DNA of 24,563 nt from Saccoglossus kowalevskii. Lineage: Eukaryota > Hemichordata > Enteropneusta > Harrimaniidae. The DNA lies in the NCBI RefSeq assembly GCF_000003605.2, contig NW_003139326.1, positions 5,387-29,949 of the forward strand, written 5' to 3'. Positions 1 through 9,333 of this stretch are shown here, one piece after another. The position numbers and the translations under genes were made by a program. How positions within the stretch are numbered: the first letter of the stretch is position 1; each line of letters opens with the position of its first letter. The notes under the pieces were generated by a model. That model worked only from the letters and a program-made list of their open reading frames with translations, was not told the origin of the DNA and did not search any database.

Positions 1-707
1 AAATTTGAATATTTCTTTATGCCAATTCTTGCCTTCAATTACGGCGGTATGCACTGCCTTTTCAACAGTTCTCATTGCCTCTCTCTGCTTCACCATTTGC
101 TCTTGGCCACAGTGGTGTCACTTTCTGGTGATGAAATCCCAAGTGATTAGCAAATTTGCTGAAATCATGTCCATTAAATGGTGGACTGTTATCAAACTTC
201 ACCACTTCAGGTATACCTTGACGTGCAAATATTTCATCTACACGTGGAATTACAGCTTGTGCTGATGTTGATCGAAGGAATGCAATTTCTGGAAATCCAC
301 TGTAGTCGTCAATTAATACTAGAATATATTCACCGCTAGGAAATGGACCACAAGAAATCCATTAGGTCCACTAGGTAGTGTAGTCATTTTCAATGGCTCA
401 TTATTTGGCTTTGAACTATGATTTGCTGCCTGACATGGAATGTATTTAGGTATCAGTTCATCTACCATACGGTCTATCCCAAGAAATCCATATTGTTTCT
501 CTGAGTAATCTCTTGGTCTTCACTACTTCTTGATGTCCACTTATGTGCTAATTTTACTGTACGTTGCTGTAATGCGTGTGGAATTATGAGGCGATATCCT
601 CTCAGTAGTACCCCTTTTGCAAACGACAGTTCGTCCTTCACTTTTCTATACTGAGCAATTTCAGGATCAACATCACGCCACCGTTGTGTTAGTATTACAT
701 GTGACAA
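1..707 (-). pseudogene. pol: Integrase region, multiply frameshifted, truncated by window edge
   Basis: The minus strand carries a retroviral-type integrase broken across frames. From 707 down it reads ELSFAKGVLLRGYRLIIPHA, the usual lead-in, then the HHCC zinc domain. The two His are readable only by switching frame, and the expected CxxC reads YIPC, so the first Cys is Tyr (TAC, one G-to-A step from TGC). The catalytic core follows: GPFPSGEYILVLIDDYS, then KFDNSPPFNG (second Asp) and WPRANGEAER (Glu). Frameshifts are visible near 540, 478, 340 and 78. The C-terminal domain lies beyond position 1. Function in intact relatives is insertion of cDNA into the host genome. Confidence 0.9.
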
Positions 708-746
708 CTTTTGTAATGTCTCATCTTCTGAAGTAGCTTTTTGGAC

Positions 747-1184
747 TTATTCAAGTGTCAATGCATCTGGCATTGAATTCTCAACAACGAAGTTAACATA
801 AGTGTCAATTCGTGAACTATGGTCAACAGAATTTGTCATATCCTTATCTGAGTGACGACTCATATAATATGCCGGGTTTTCTTTACCTGAGCGACAAATT
901 ACTTTGTATTTGTATGGTTGCATACGTAGACACGAACGTTCAATTCTGGTTGTAGACTTGCGCTGTGGTTTATTGAAGATTCCTTCTAATGGTCTGTGAT
1001 CTGTGATTATTTTAAAGGATGATCCATAAATGTATAAGTGAAAATGTTCACTTGCCCATACCATCGCAAGTGCCTCCCTCTCTGTCTGACTATATCTACT
1101 CTCAGCATCAGTTATTGCGCCACTTGCATATGCGACTATGTTTCGATTTCCATCTGTAGTGATCTGCACTAGAATCGCACCCAT
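747..1184 (-). pseudogene. pol: RNase H region with tether toward integrase
   Basis: The frame continues the RNase H fold begun at VDAIPTG on the other side of a frameshift: GAILVQ, AYASGAITDAESRYSQTEREALA (first part of the active-site helix, Glu kept) and IITDHRPLEGIF (Asp kept). Near the end the family's usual AD-x-x-SR motif reads AYYMSRH; the Asp expected to be the fourth metal ligand is replaced by Tyr. The frame stops at a TAA (complement 747-749) but remains in register with the downstream integrase frame, so this is a simple nonsense change. RNase H would degrade the RNA template during cDNA synthesis. Confidence 0.88.
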
Positions 1185-2207
1185 CCTGTTGGGATGGCAT
1201 CAACGGTAATCTCTGTATTATACTCTGAGTTGAAGTATTTCATCACTTTCTTACTAGCCATTTCAGTTTTCAGTGCACTGAATGATTTTTGTTTTCTTGG
1301 GCCCCATGATAATTGTACATCTTGATGAGTAAGCTCTTGTATGGGTGCTGATATAGATGCGAAGTCTGGTATGAATCTGGCTATGTATTGTGCCATGCCC
1401 AGAAAACTTCTGACTTCCATTACATCCTGTGGTTCACTGACCTTCAGTAGTGATGATACTTTCTTATTGTCGACTGATACTCCCTTAGCAGAAAAGGTAT
1501 GCCCATAGAATGTGATATCTGACTTAGTGAATTCACATTTCTCGCTGTTGGCAGATGTGATGTTTTCGTCTCTTGGTCTCTGTAATACAGTTTTCAATTG
1601 GTCATCATGATCTGTCTGTTCCTTGCCGAATACTATTATGTCATCTGATATATTTCTAGCATCTGGAATTCCTTGCAGTGCATCAGAGACAGCCTTCTGA
1701 AGTATTTCTGCCGCTGAATTTATGCCAAATCTCAGTCTCAGTAACGAAATAAACCTAAATTGTGGCAAATGTGGTTATGTGTCTTGAAACAGGATCCAGT
1801 TCTATTTGATGATATCCTTTGTTTAAATCTATTTTGGTGAACACTGTAGCACCATTTAAATCTACTATCAGATCTTCTATTGTCGGTATCGGGTGACATT
1901 CTCTTTCTATAGCTGTATTTGGAGCTCTCATGTCAACACAAATACGAATATTTTCTTTCTTTGGTACAACAACAATCGGGGAAACCAACGGTGTTGCACC
2001 TACAGCCTTTTCTATTATGTCTAACTCTTCAAATTTCTGTAATTCTTTCTCTATTTTCTCTCGAACGTGGAATGGAACACGTTTAACTGATTTATCAATA
2101 TGTAATTTTGCTTTAACATGTTTCATCTTTCCAATGCCCTCAAAACGATCCACGAAATCATTAACTATTTTCCCAACTGTGGGTACAGGTTGTTGTAGAA
2201 TGTACAT
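1169..2207 (-). pseudogene. pol: Reverse transcriptase region, one frameshift
   Basis: Two overlapping minus-strand frames (1755-2207 and 1169-1768) make up one Ty3/gypsy reverse transcriptase. The first has the fingers and palm start: PLVSPIVVVPKK, IRICVDMRAPN and motif A FTKIDLNKGYH (catalytic Asp at complement 1827-1829). It loses frame after TTFAT. The second has FGINSAAEILQKAVSDAL and motif C ISDD (two catalytic Asp codons at complement 1640-1645), then SFLGMAQYIARFIPDF and the start of RNase H (VDAIPTG). All three RT catalytic aspartates survive. SDD in place of YxDD is, from memory, usual for the Mag group rather than a lesion. The frame breaks again at about 1170-1190. Confidence 0.92.
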
Positions 2208-2210
2208 TAT

Positions 2211-2800
2211 TCACGATGCGTACAATCCAAGATTCACTGCTGTTTCACACCCTAACAAGTTTCCTCCTGTGCCTTTAACTACACAGAAATTCTCAGTCAA
2301 CTGTTGGTTAGTTACAAGTGATTGTACAGTCATCTCAGCTTCACCTATTACTGGAAGTGGTTTTACAGCATTATAAGCGTATATTTTCTTTGATGATTGA
2401 CGTAATTGAACACCTTTAATTTGTTGCAGTGTTTGCTCATCTATGATGTTAATACCAGCTCCCGAGTCAATGAGACATTTTACCGGTTGTCCTGCTAACA
2501 TGACTTGTGTATGTGGTTGAAATTTATCAATGACTGGGGATACTGATATGTGGTATACATATTCATCATCTGTAGAATTATCTTCGTGGACGTCAATTGC
2601 TTTTGCTCGCTGTATATTATTGCTCCTACATACTTTTGCAAAATGTCCAATTTTCTGACACTTTTTGCATGCTTTGCCGCATGCTGGACATGGAGTATCT
2701 TTGTGTGGGTATATGCCACCACATCTGAAGCAAGACTTACTAATATCATTTCTAGTTGGACCTTTGACCTGACTTTCTGATTTTGAATTCAGCCATGTTT
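2211..2800 (-). pseudogene. Zinc knuckles and aspartic protease region
   Basis: One minus-strand frame is open from about 2800 to a TGA at complement 2211-2213. It first carries two cysteine-rich knuckles (complement 2628-2732). The first is CFRC followed by PH and then C; the second is canonical CX2CX4HX4C ([14 protein letters not shown]). About 55 codons later comes the retropepsin signature LIDSGAG, with the catalytic Asp codon at complement 2466-2468. The knuckles would bind element RNA and the protease would cut the polyprotein. The TGA separates protease from reverse transcriptase but both lie in the same frame, so it looks like a point-mutation stop; a programmed readthrough site cannot be excluded from one copy. 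Confidence 0.88.
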
Positions 2801-2871
2801 TTTTCTATTCCTATTAAATTTCTTAGACACATGCTTAATTTCAGAAATATGATCTACCCTATCAGTGTCCT

Positions 2872-3393
2872 CTATGTTTTTGCTTGACGTTCTGATATTT
2901 CAAAAGCACGACCTGCATCAAGAATGTCTTTTAATGACAAATTTTCTCTGAGTGCTCTCCTTCTCAGCCTTGCTGATGTTGTAGATAGTACTATTTGTGA
3001 CTTGATCTCTTCATCTTCATTATGAAATGTGCATGGTTTTGCAAGTTGTCTCAAACGTGTGTTATAACTGTCTAATGTTTCACCAGGTTTTTGTGATGCA
3101 TTTCGGAATACATAAACTTTGTATGCTTTATTTACTTTGGGTACAAAGTATTTATTCAGTGCTTCTAAGGCTTGCTTGAATTCATCACCAGTATCTGGTA
3201 AGGAATCAAAAATATCTGCTACCTCATCCCCAGCTGAATATAATAGTAAGGCACGCTTTCTCTTATCATCAGTAATTCCCTGGGCAACCAAATATGTCTC
3301 AAAACGTTTCACCTATTTTGTCCATCTTGGCCCTATGGAGGTGCTTTCATCATGTACTGGGAATGACGGAAATGGTAGCAGTGCAGTAGCCAT
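2872..3393 (-). pseudogene. gag: gag (capsid) region, interrupted by a premature stop
   Basis: Translation from the ATG at complement 3391-3393 begins MATALLPFP and reaches a TAG at complement 3313-3315, where Mag-type Gag normally has a tryptophan (WTK-stop-VKRF), so one G-to-A change explains it. The frame then runs open for about 146 codons with a retrotransposon Gag pattern: VKRFETYL, KRALLLYSAGDEV, YVFRNASQKPGETLDSYNTR, then an LRRRALRE helix region. It ends at a stop at 2872. Downstream reading switches frame toward the zinc knuckles, so a frameshift lies between about 2800 and 2880. The product would be the structural capsid protein of a cytoplasmic virus-like particle. Confidence 0.88.
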
Positions 3394-3599
3394 TGTTCAG
3401 AATTAATTCAATAATTTCACATCCAGCGAATTTTTATTACTCTGACGGTATTCTGAATTCTAACGAATCTGTAAACTCTGACACTGGGAAATGTGTATGG
3501 CTGATTTACACACTACATGTATGTTCAACTCACGATTTATGAATTAAAATATTTCTGCAGGCATCTCAGGTTTTCTTGAATGTTGCACTAGATCTTGTT

Positions 3600-3613
3600 C
3601 ATCCTCGTCGCCA
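3600..3613 (-). other. Primer-binding site, tRNA-Ser(GCU) type
   Basis: The minus strand reads TGGCGACGAGGATG immediately after the LTR. A metazoan tRNA-Ser(GCU) ends in CACCCTCGTCG plus CCA, whose complement is TGGCGACGAGGGTG, so 13 of 14 positions match. This is the position and length expected for the minus-strand primer of an LTR retroelement. The tRNA sequence is recalled rather than looked up. Confidence 0.8.
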
Positions 3614-3799
3614 TGTTGTAAGATCGTGAGGCAGAAATTAATACAATGGTGGGAACACAAACTTGAGCTTCATTTATTCACTGCATGAACATGGCAGCCA
3701 TATTGTAAACACTGTCTTACTAATTGCCTGTGAGGGCGCACTTCACAAATAACAATTACATGAATATAAATGTGTACTACTACTATACTGGGCATTACA
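3614..3799 (-). repeat. 5' LTR of the Ty3/gypsy element (about 186 bp)
   Basis: In element orientation the segment starts TGTAATGCCC and ends CTTACAACA, i.e. TG...CA termini, and abuts the primer-binding site with no spacer. An AATAAA polyadenylation signal in element orientation lies at complement 3673-3678, placing the R/U5 boundary somewhat below it. The inner boundary (3614) is firm because of the adjacent primer-binding site; the outer boundary (3799) is inferred from the TG start alone, since the partner LTR is outside the window. The bases just outside are GTGAC, a candidate 4-5 bp target duplication that cannot be tested here. Confidence 0.75.
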
Positions 3800-4213
3800 G
3801 TGACGACCTTTATAATATTGGCATTTATTTACCTATCTATTAATCTATTTATTTATTTGCCCTATACCTCCAAAACTTGTACATAACACATAAACAACAT
3901 CTTGGATATCGATTAAATGGAGAAATCATACAATATAAAAATAATTCACAACATTCTATTTTATCTAGCATGTTATTTTAGGTAATTCAACTAATTCAAG
4001 ATTTCGCTAGTCTAAAATATAATATATCATTACAATGGAATTGTTTGCACTTAAGTTAAATTAAGGTTCTGTTAGTTCATGCATCGATTCAGATTCGCTA
4101 AAATTCGCTCACAATTGCCGCAAATGTTTTATTTATTCACAGTTTAACATGTTGTAGCGTTTACAAAGCTTCCCCGCCTTCGTAAATTAATGGTACAATC
4201 CAGGTGAGAACAA
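3800..4213. other. Spacer between LTR and SGSM promoter
   Basis: AT-rich sequence with short ATTT/CTAT simple repeats near 3826-3862. There is no ORF or repeat element I can name. It separates the outward-facing ends of the minus-strand retroelement and the plus-strand gene. Confidence 0.6.
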
Positions 4214-4283
4214 ACCGGAAGTGGATTAACTGTTTTGCATGCATAAATAATCGCCCGTTCAAAACATCGGCAAAATGGCGACC
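4214..4283 (+). promoter_or_regulatory. Probable TATA-less core promoter with ETS and YY1-type sites
   Basis: ACCGGAAGTG at 4214-4223 matches the ETS-family (GABPA/ELK) consensus. CAAAATGGCGACC at 4271-4283 matches the YY1 core AAnATGGCGnC. The two sit about 50 bp apart just before a start codon and splice donor, the arrangement common at housekeeping promoters. The YY1-like ATG is also the predicted start codon. No TATA box is positioned clearly upstream. Motif matches are by eye; the transcription start is not determined. Confidence 0.5.
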
Positions 4284-4290
4284 GTCAGTG
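4275..4290 (+). CDS. SGSM1/2: SGSM1/2-like exon 1 (start codon exon)
   Basis: ATGGCGACCGTCAGTG encodes MATVS plus one base and runs straight into GTGAGT, a strong donor at 4291. Joined to exon 2 at 4407 it gives MATVSDDELRQKLLRTVKKE, 20 residues up to the conserved KKE. I recall the vertebrate SGSM proteins having a comparably short N-terminus before RxKLLxxVKKEVKQ. The exit phase (1) fits both possible acceptors of exon 2. Support is the in-frame join, the donor and the promoter motifs; there is no conservation within the exon itself. A start further upstream or in an alternative first exon is possible. Confidence 0.62.
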
Positions 4291-4406
4291 GTGAGTGGAA
4301 CATTGGATAAAATGTATTCCCATTCATTATTTCTTCCGTTATTTGTTTTCATTTTTAGAAAGGAGAGAGATAAAAACAACTGACATGTCTTATACAATTT
4401 TCACAG

Positions 4407-4450
4407 ATGACGAGTTGCGGCAAAAGCTGCTGCGGACCGTCAAAAAAGAG
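4407..4450 (+). CDS. SGSM1/2: SGSM1/2-like exon 2
   Basis: Encodes DDELRQKLLRTVKKE and ends at a GTAAGT donor (4451), phase 0. LLRTVKKE continuing into VKQIMEEAVTRKFV of exon 3 is the hallmark N-terminus of SGSM1/SGSM2 (RUTBC2/RUTBC1), just ahead of the RUN domain. These are Rab GTPase-activating proteins with RUN, Rab-binding and TBC domains, acting in endosomal and Golgi trafficking. The acceptor chosen is the TTTTCACAG ending at 4406. A second acceptor, TTTTTAG ending at 4358, is also in frame and would add 16 residues (starting RREIKTTDM after the junction codon). The shorter form fits the family length better. Confidence 0.85.
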
Positions 4451-7330
4451 GTAAGTGGATCTTCTCGCTTGGCCCCGACTCCACTGCAATCGACGTGCGT
4501 CTGTACGTTCGCTTGCCTGTTACGCGTAAACATGATTAACGTTGAGAGAACTGGGTTAGAGCTATATTTCTTGTCATTTGTCTGTTATTCTTCCACCGAC
4601 TGTAGAGAGTTCTCCACCCTTCTCTGCCTCGTGACTGGGATATGTTCTGTGACGTGAGGCGCGGGTGTTCGCAGACCCAACATCCAAAACCGATGAATGA
4701 ACCAAACGTTAGTCACAGGTCGAGACAAGAGGTTGACAGCGCTATTTCAGTGATAATAATATGAAAACAATCTTGGCTCTGATAGCGTCCATTTAAAAAA
4801 AAAAATACGCGAAAAAACGTGGACAACCATTGTAAAAAAAAAAGAAAAATATTAAACACACACATGCTTTGCCGTAATGAAATATGTTGATAATATCAAA
4901 TAATGTTTAAAAATAAACGTCTCTTTTTGAATTTACATGTAAACAATATCTAAAATTGTTAAAACCTAACATTTTAACAATATCATTGGTATGCAGCTGA
5001 TAAATGTGTCGGATTGAGATGTTATCTTGTACATTTTGACGAAATAAATGGATTTTTCAATTTTCATGAATGAAACTGCTGATATAAGGGTCGTTACATA
5101 ATCAGGGGCTACTATATTGCACACGGAAAAGTGCTTTCCTATTTAATTGAGGTAAATTTAAAAAAATTAAATAAAATATTGTTTCTGATACCCCAACAAA
5201 TAAAAGAATATTTAATAAATTTATTATTACTATTTATTTGTTTTTGTACTGATTATTTTATTTATTGGCTCAATCGATAATTATCTCCATCTTAAACCAA
5301 AGTCTATTTACTATTTATTTAAACAATCTATTTACTCTAAGCCACTTATTAATGAACCAGAGATGATATTCTCAAGTCAAAAGAAATCTAAAATTTTGCA
5401 AGTCAGCATTTAATTGGGGTCTTTAATTAAGACAGCAAGTTACAGTGAATCATGCTGAATTTGTCAAACTTCATATCATATCACAAAATTTAGAGCTGTC
5501 AACATTTTTTTCAGGATGTACTGTTTATTAATAATAATAGAACATGTTTTTGCATCTTCAAAAATCAACATCTTCTCTCAGTAGAATTACTAAAATCACA
5601 AAGTCTAATATGGCATAAAAATAACAGGGAAAAATATTTTAAAAAAATATTGACAAGATTTGCATTGCTATCTTTTCTTTTTACATTATTTGTTACAAAT
5701 GTATATTATTTTTTGTTTTCTTTCTTATGAATTCATATATTTAAGATGTCTGAATGTCTTGTATATAATTCATATTCCAGATACCAAATTTGGCTCTATT
5801 AGAAGTGCATTTCCAATAGAAGCAATTTATAAACCAAAATTTGCATTTCTAAAATACTGAATCGTTAAATATTACTTATTTTTACATAATTATCTAAGCA
5901 CAGACACTATTAATAGAACTAATATCATAATCAGGCTAATATTGAAAAACCCTAAAGCAAAAAAAAAAATAATAATTAATTTTAATTTTGGATATTGGTA
6001 AATAAAAAATGTGCACATAATGTTTTCCTATTTTAGAGTAATGTTGTGCACCTCCCCCGCTTTGAAAGTTCCTTTTTAATTAAATCTCCTTACAGCCTTA
6101 AATGGAAAACCCTGAAACCAGGGTAGTTAATTTCATTCAGTTTACACTTCAAAATGTATGTCAGATTTTTTTTATTATTATTACAAGTTGTTTTTGTCAT
6201 ATTAAACTAAAATTGAAAATAATTGTATGATTAAATAGCAAAAATGAGTTTTCAAGTGTTGGCATGATGCCATGACTATATCGTTTTCTGCTTGAAAGCA
6301 CAAATACGTCATGCGAAAAAACTGCCCATATATTGAAATTAAATAAACACCTCACTCACAGTTACAAATATATTATAATAATTTATATTGTTCAAATAGT
6401 GGTCGTAGGGTTTTGTATTTGGCTTATTTAAAAAAAAATCAAATGTTATTTTTTACCAAATATTATTATAGATAAAAATATACACATATGTTATTGCAAA
6501 TATTTTTCAAAATTATTTTTGCATATAGTTTTTATATGCATTTTTTTGCAGGAATATGTGTGACTAACATATGGTGAAAATCAGTGCATACTAGAAAGGT
6601 CACTGTACTGATCCTTACTTACATTTGACCTTATTGTACAAAACATAATTTGCATCAACATTTGATACAATTGTGGACTTTTCCATTTTTGGAAATGGAG
6701 GGGGGGGGCTGATAGTTGATAGTTTTAATATACATGTACCTTTTTTTCTGAGAGAATCTCCACTTAAAAGATTAACAGTTTAACTATTGTTTTTCACTTC
6801 AAAATTTTGTTGCAACATTTTCTCATTTTAGGGATTATTTGTTTTTATAATTTCTCTGTTAATTTTGGAAAATAATTTTTCATTGACTACATGATTAGAT
6901 CTATTTTTTTTTTTTTTTAAAAATATGGAAAAATGTGCGCACTTCCATTTTATGAATAGTGACAAATAATGACTGGCGTTCAAAAAAAAAACGTCTTTCA
7001 AGATTTCATTCTTAAATATGCAGGTTTTTTTCTAGAAAAAATGAACGAGAGGGAGTGATCAAGCGGGGGGTGGGGATGTGTGGAAAGTGGGGAAGGGTGG
7101 ATCGACCTGGAGAAAACCAACAGTGCATTGTACCTTAGACATGGTTAGTATAATTTAAAACAACTTGAAGGTATTCTACAATCACAATAATGTATTCATG
7201 GCACTGATATAATATAAGATATTGCTCAATCAGAAAAATCTAATAAGCTTTTCAGTAAGTCTGTAAAAACTTTGCCTACTTTTGAATAATTAGATTTTAA
7301 AGAACACTTTTTGAATAAAAAAATATGCTG
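4451..7330 (+). other. Intron 2 of the SGSM-like gene, first part, unstructured
   Basis: AT-rich intron with many homopolymer runs (for example poly-T at 6905-6920, poly-A at 5960-5970). ORFs here are short and hydrophobic as expected from T-rich DNA. The exceptions to the composition are a G9-containing run at 6698-6718 and a G-rich patch at 7062-7100. I see no named repeat or gene. Confidence 0.6.
7062..7100 (+). other. G-rich patch with G-quadruplex potential
   Basis: Within about 40 bases there are G6, G4, G4 and G3 runs separated by loops of 1-12 bases, in a neighbourhood that is otherwise AT-rich. The spacing satisfies a loose G-quadruplex rule on the plus (transcribed-RNA) strand of intron 2. 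Folding is inferred, not shown. Confidence 0.45.
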
Positions 7331-7331
7331 A

Positions 7332-7640
7332 AATTTCGCTGTTGACTTTGTCGAGTGGAGCTTATGATATGTGTGATTGTCTGTCAGCGTCCATCTTCGT
7401 CCGCATCAACTTTTTACTTTTTCAACTTCTTTTTGAAAACTACAAGCCTGATTGCTTTGATACTTTGTGTATATGTACCTTGGGCAGACCTCTCTCAGAA
7501 TTGTTCATTTCATGATGATATCTTTAATTCTCTAATTTTGGTGAATATTTTCAACTTCTTGTTGATAACTGCTAGTCTGATTGCTTTGATATTATACTTA
7601 TAGTGTTACAGGTGAAACTCTCTTAGATTTGTTCATTTTG
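7332..7640 (+). repeat. Family B repeat, older copy (hairpin plus ~129-bp tandem core)
   Basis: It starts with a mutated version of the hairpin seen intact at 24005: TTGACTTTGTCGAGTGGAGC followed by TTATGATATG, then GTCTGTCAGCG and CGTCCGC. After that come about 1.7 copies of a ~129-bp direct repeat: TTCAACTTCTT recurs at 7421 and 7550, GATTGCTTTGATA follows each, and TTGTTCATTT occurs at 7501 and 7629. There is no coding capacity. The layout of hairpin, GTCC-rich stretch and tandem core matches that of family A although the sequences differ. Confidence 0.65.
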
Positions 7641-8529
7641 TGTTGTTATAATTGAAATGTGCATTGCTAACAGCGGAGCTATCTCAGCCAAGAGTCTGCT
7701 TGTTTAGAAGGTTAAAATAAGTAATTACAAAAACAATTTTGTTGAAATACAATCACTGGCTAAAGAAAAACAAATTACAAATGAGATTGAGTTAGCACCA
7801 TAGGTAGAAAAAGTTGCATATTTATTGTGTAAAAGCTAAATGCATTTCATTTGTTATCATCATGAAAGTTATTAAAGTTTTACTAAAATTTTACTTTTTA
7901 AAAAATACTAATCACCTCCTTATAACAAAATGCAGTGAAATCAACACAAATGAGTCATATAACAACTTTGATAATAACAAAATTTATTTCTAAAATGTGT
8001 TTTTTTTGCGATCATCAATATTCTGAATGTGTCTGAAGATTCCAGAAACTCTCTGTAGTATCATGATACATTCTGATTGGTTAATGGTATTTTGACCTAT
8101 TAGGTCAAAGGACATCATGGTAGGGCAACTCGTGAAACATAGTGGGTTTCATACTTTCTCGATAAAATGAATGTATTTCTTAGCAAACCATGACTGAATG
8201 ATAAAGTGAGTTGTTTCTATGTGTACATCACGGTTGTAGATGATTGTGTGTCCCTAACACAATGTACCATTCATTCAGCATTTTTTGTTTTCATAAATAG
8301 AAGCCTAAATCTGAGTTGGGCAAAATTAATTAAAAACAGCACAATTTTGTGGTTGATCAAAATAAATAAAGCCAATAAATTCTGAAAATCTGCTAAATAA
8401 TTAGGTACATGTAGTTGAAGTGTCTTGTAATCAACTATAATCAGGTTAATTACTAGGAACATGACTAGCTGAAGTCTATAATTAGCTACAAAACTATTAA
8501 GGTACATATGTGCTCCTAATTAGTTGTAT
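7641..8529. other. Intronic sequence without recognised features
   Basis: AT-rich sequence of intron 2. A minus-strand ORF at 8271-8507 is hydrophobic and has no recognisable domain; I treat it as chance. No repeat identified. Confidence 0.5.
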
Positions 8530-8840
8530 ACCGTACAGGGGTTTTTCTAGAGAAAAAACTGCAAAAGGGAGCACTGCAATTCAGCGATGCCACCAAGTGA
8601 GGGAGATAGGGTTCTCCCTACCAGGGTGCAGAGTTTTTAATAATTCTAAGTTAAAATGGAGCATTCTATGGCTCCCTTGGGGCCAAAATTACTATCAGAA
8701 ATGGTCACAGTTGAAGATTGTCGCCAGATGTGATCCCTGGTCAATCAGACTTTTATGGTTGCCAGAGGATCTGCTTCCCAGGGTAAGGGGGCGCTTGGCC
8801 ATGGCATAAGGGCGCTGCACCCCTGTTCCCTTGTTTAAAA
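8530..8840. repeat. GC-richer block, putative unclassified dispersed repeat
   Basis: About 300 bp clearly richer in G+C than both flanks, starting near ACCGTACAGGGGTTTTTC and ending near CCCCTGTTCCCTTGTTT before an A-run. The contained ORF (8510-8809) has no known domain. Sharp composition edges and a terminal A-run suggest an inserted element such as a SINE or DNA-transposon fragment, but I found no terminal repeats, target duplication or A/B box that would fix the class. Confidence 0.35.
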
Positions 8841-9134
8841 AAATCAAAATTAATCAGATTTGAAATGATCACCACTAGTATATGACAGTAAATATAATTA
8901 TTACTGTTCATGTATTTGTATTTTTATTGCAGATACACTAATAGAAAATATATGGTAGATTTAAACTTGTCATCCAAAGATGACTAATACTTTCTTGCTT
9001 CAGCCAACCAAACATCATGATATGTTTGTAAAATCGACATGGTGACATTTATTTATTTGCTTTATTTGTAGCACATCTCTAATACAATTTCACATAAACC
9101 AAAAATTACATGGATCATGCAAAAACAATCTATG
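8841..9134. other. Intronic sequence without recognised features
   Basis: AT-rich, with TTTATTTATTTG simple repeat character near 9049-9070. Nothing else seen. Confidence 0.45.
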
Positions 9135-9186
9135 ACTTATTATGACGAAAATGTAGCTCTGTAATTTACATAAAAGTATGTGCACA
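9135..9186 (+). repeat. Dispersed repeat copy 1 (of three)
   Basis: ACTTATTATGACGAAAATG then GCTCTGTAATTTACATAA and GTATGTGC. The same ordered words, diverged, occur at 9755-9830 and 22549-22620. This is the most diverged of the three. Confidence 0.4.
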
Positions 9187-9333
9187 TTTCAGAAGTGAAA
9201 ATAAAGTAAAGAATCAATGTGAGATGATATACGCTTTACTGTTTGTGCGCTTACAGTGGAGTAAATATGGTACTGAAGTCCCTGGTAATCTACATTATAA
9301 TCTGCTTACAGGATTGCTGTATTTCCTTTCCTC

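Larger units (their letters stand above)
1..3799 (-). mobile_element. Decayed Ty3/gypsy (Mag/SURL-like) LTR retrotransposon, 3' end outside window
   Basis: Read on the minus strand the segment has the full order of a Ty3/gypsy element: 5' LTR (3614-3799), primer-binding site (3600-3613), untranslated leader (3394-3599), gag, CCHC knuckles, protease, reverse transcriptase, RNase H and integrase, continuing past position 1. The integrase comes last, which separates Ty3/gypsy from Ty1/copia. The RT motif ISDD, the double zinc knuckle and the integrase phrase PLWPRANGEAER resemble the Mag/SURL group of marine invertebrates; that subgroup call is from memory of the family. At least three in-frame stops and several frameshifts make this copy incapable of encoding its own proteins. 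The second LTR and target duplication are beyond the window. Confidence 0.95.

Noticed and set aside
1930-2376. 148-codon plus-strand ORF opposite reverse transcriptase and protease
   Set aside because: It is the antisense shadow of recognisable minus-strand retroelement domains; the same applies to plus ORFs at 5-265, 2550-2780 and 3119-3406.
8510-8809. 99-codon ORF in the GC-richer block
   Set aside because: No domain, no splice context, and spans a putative repeat.
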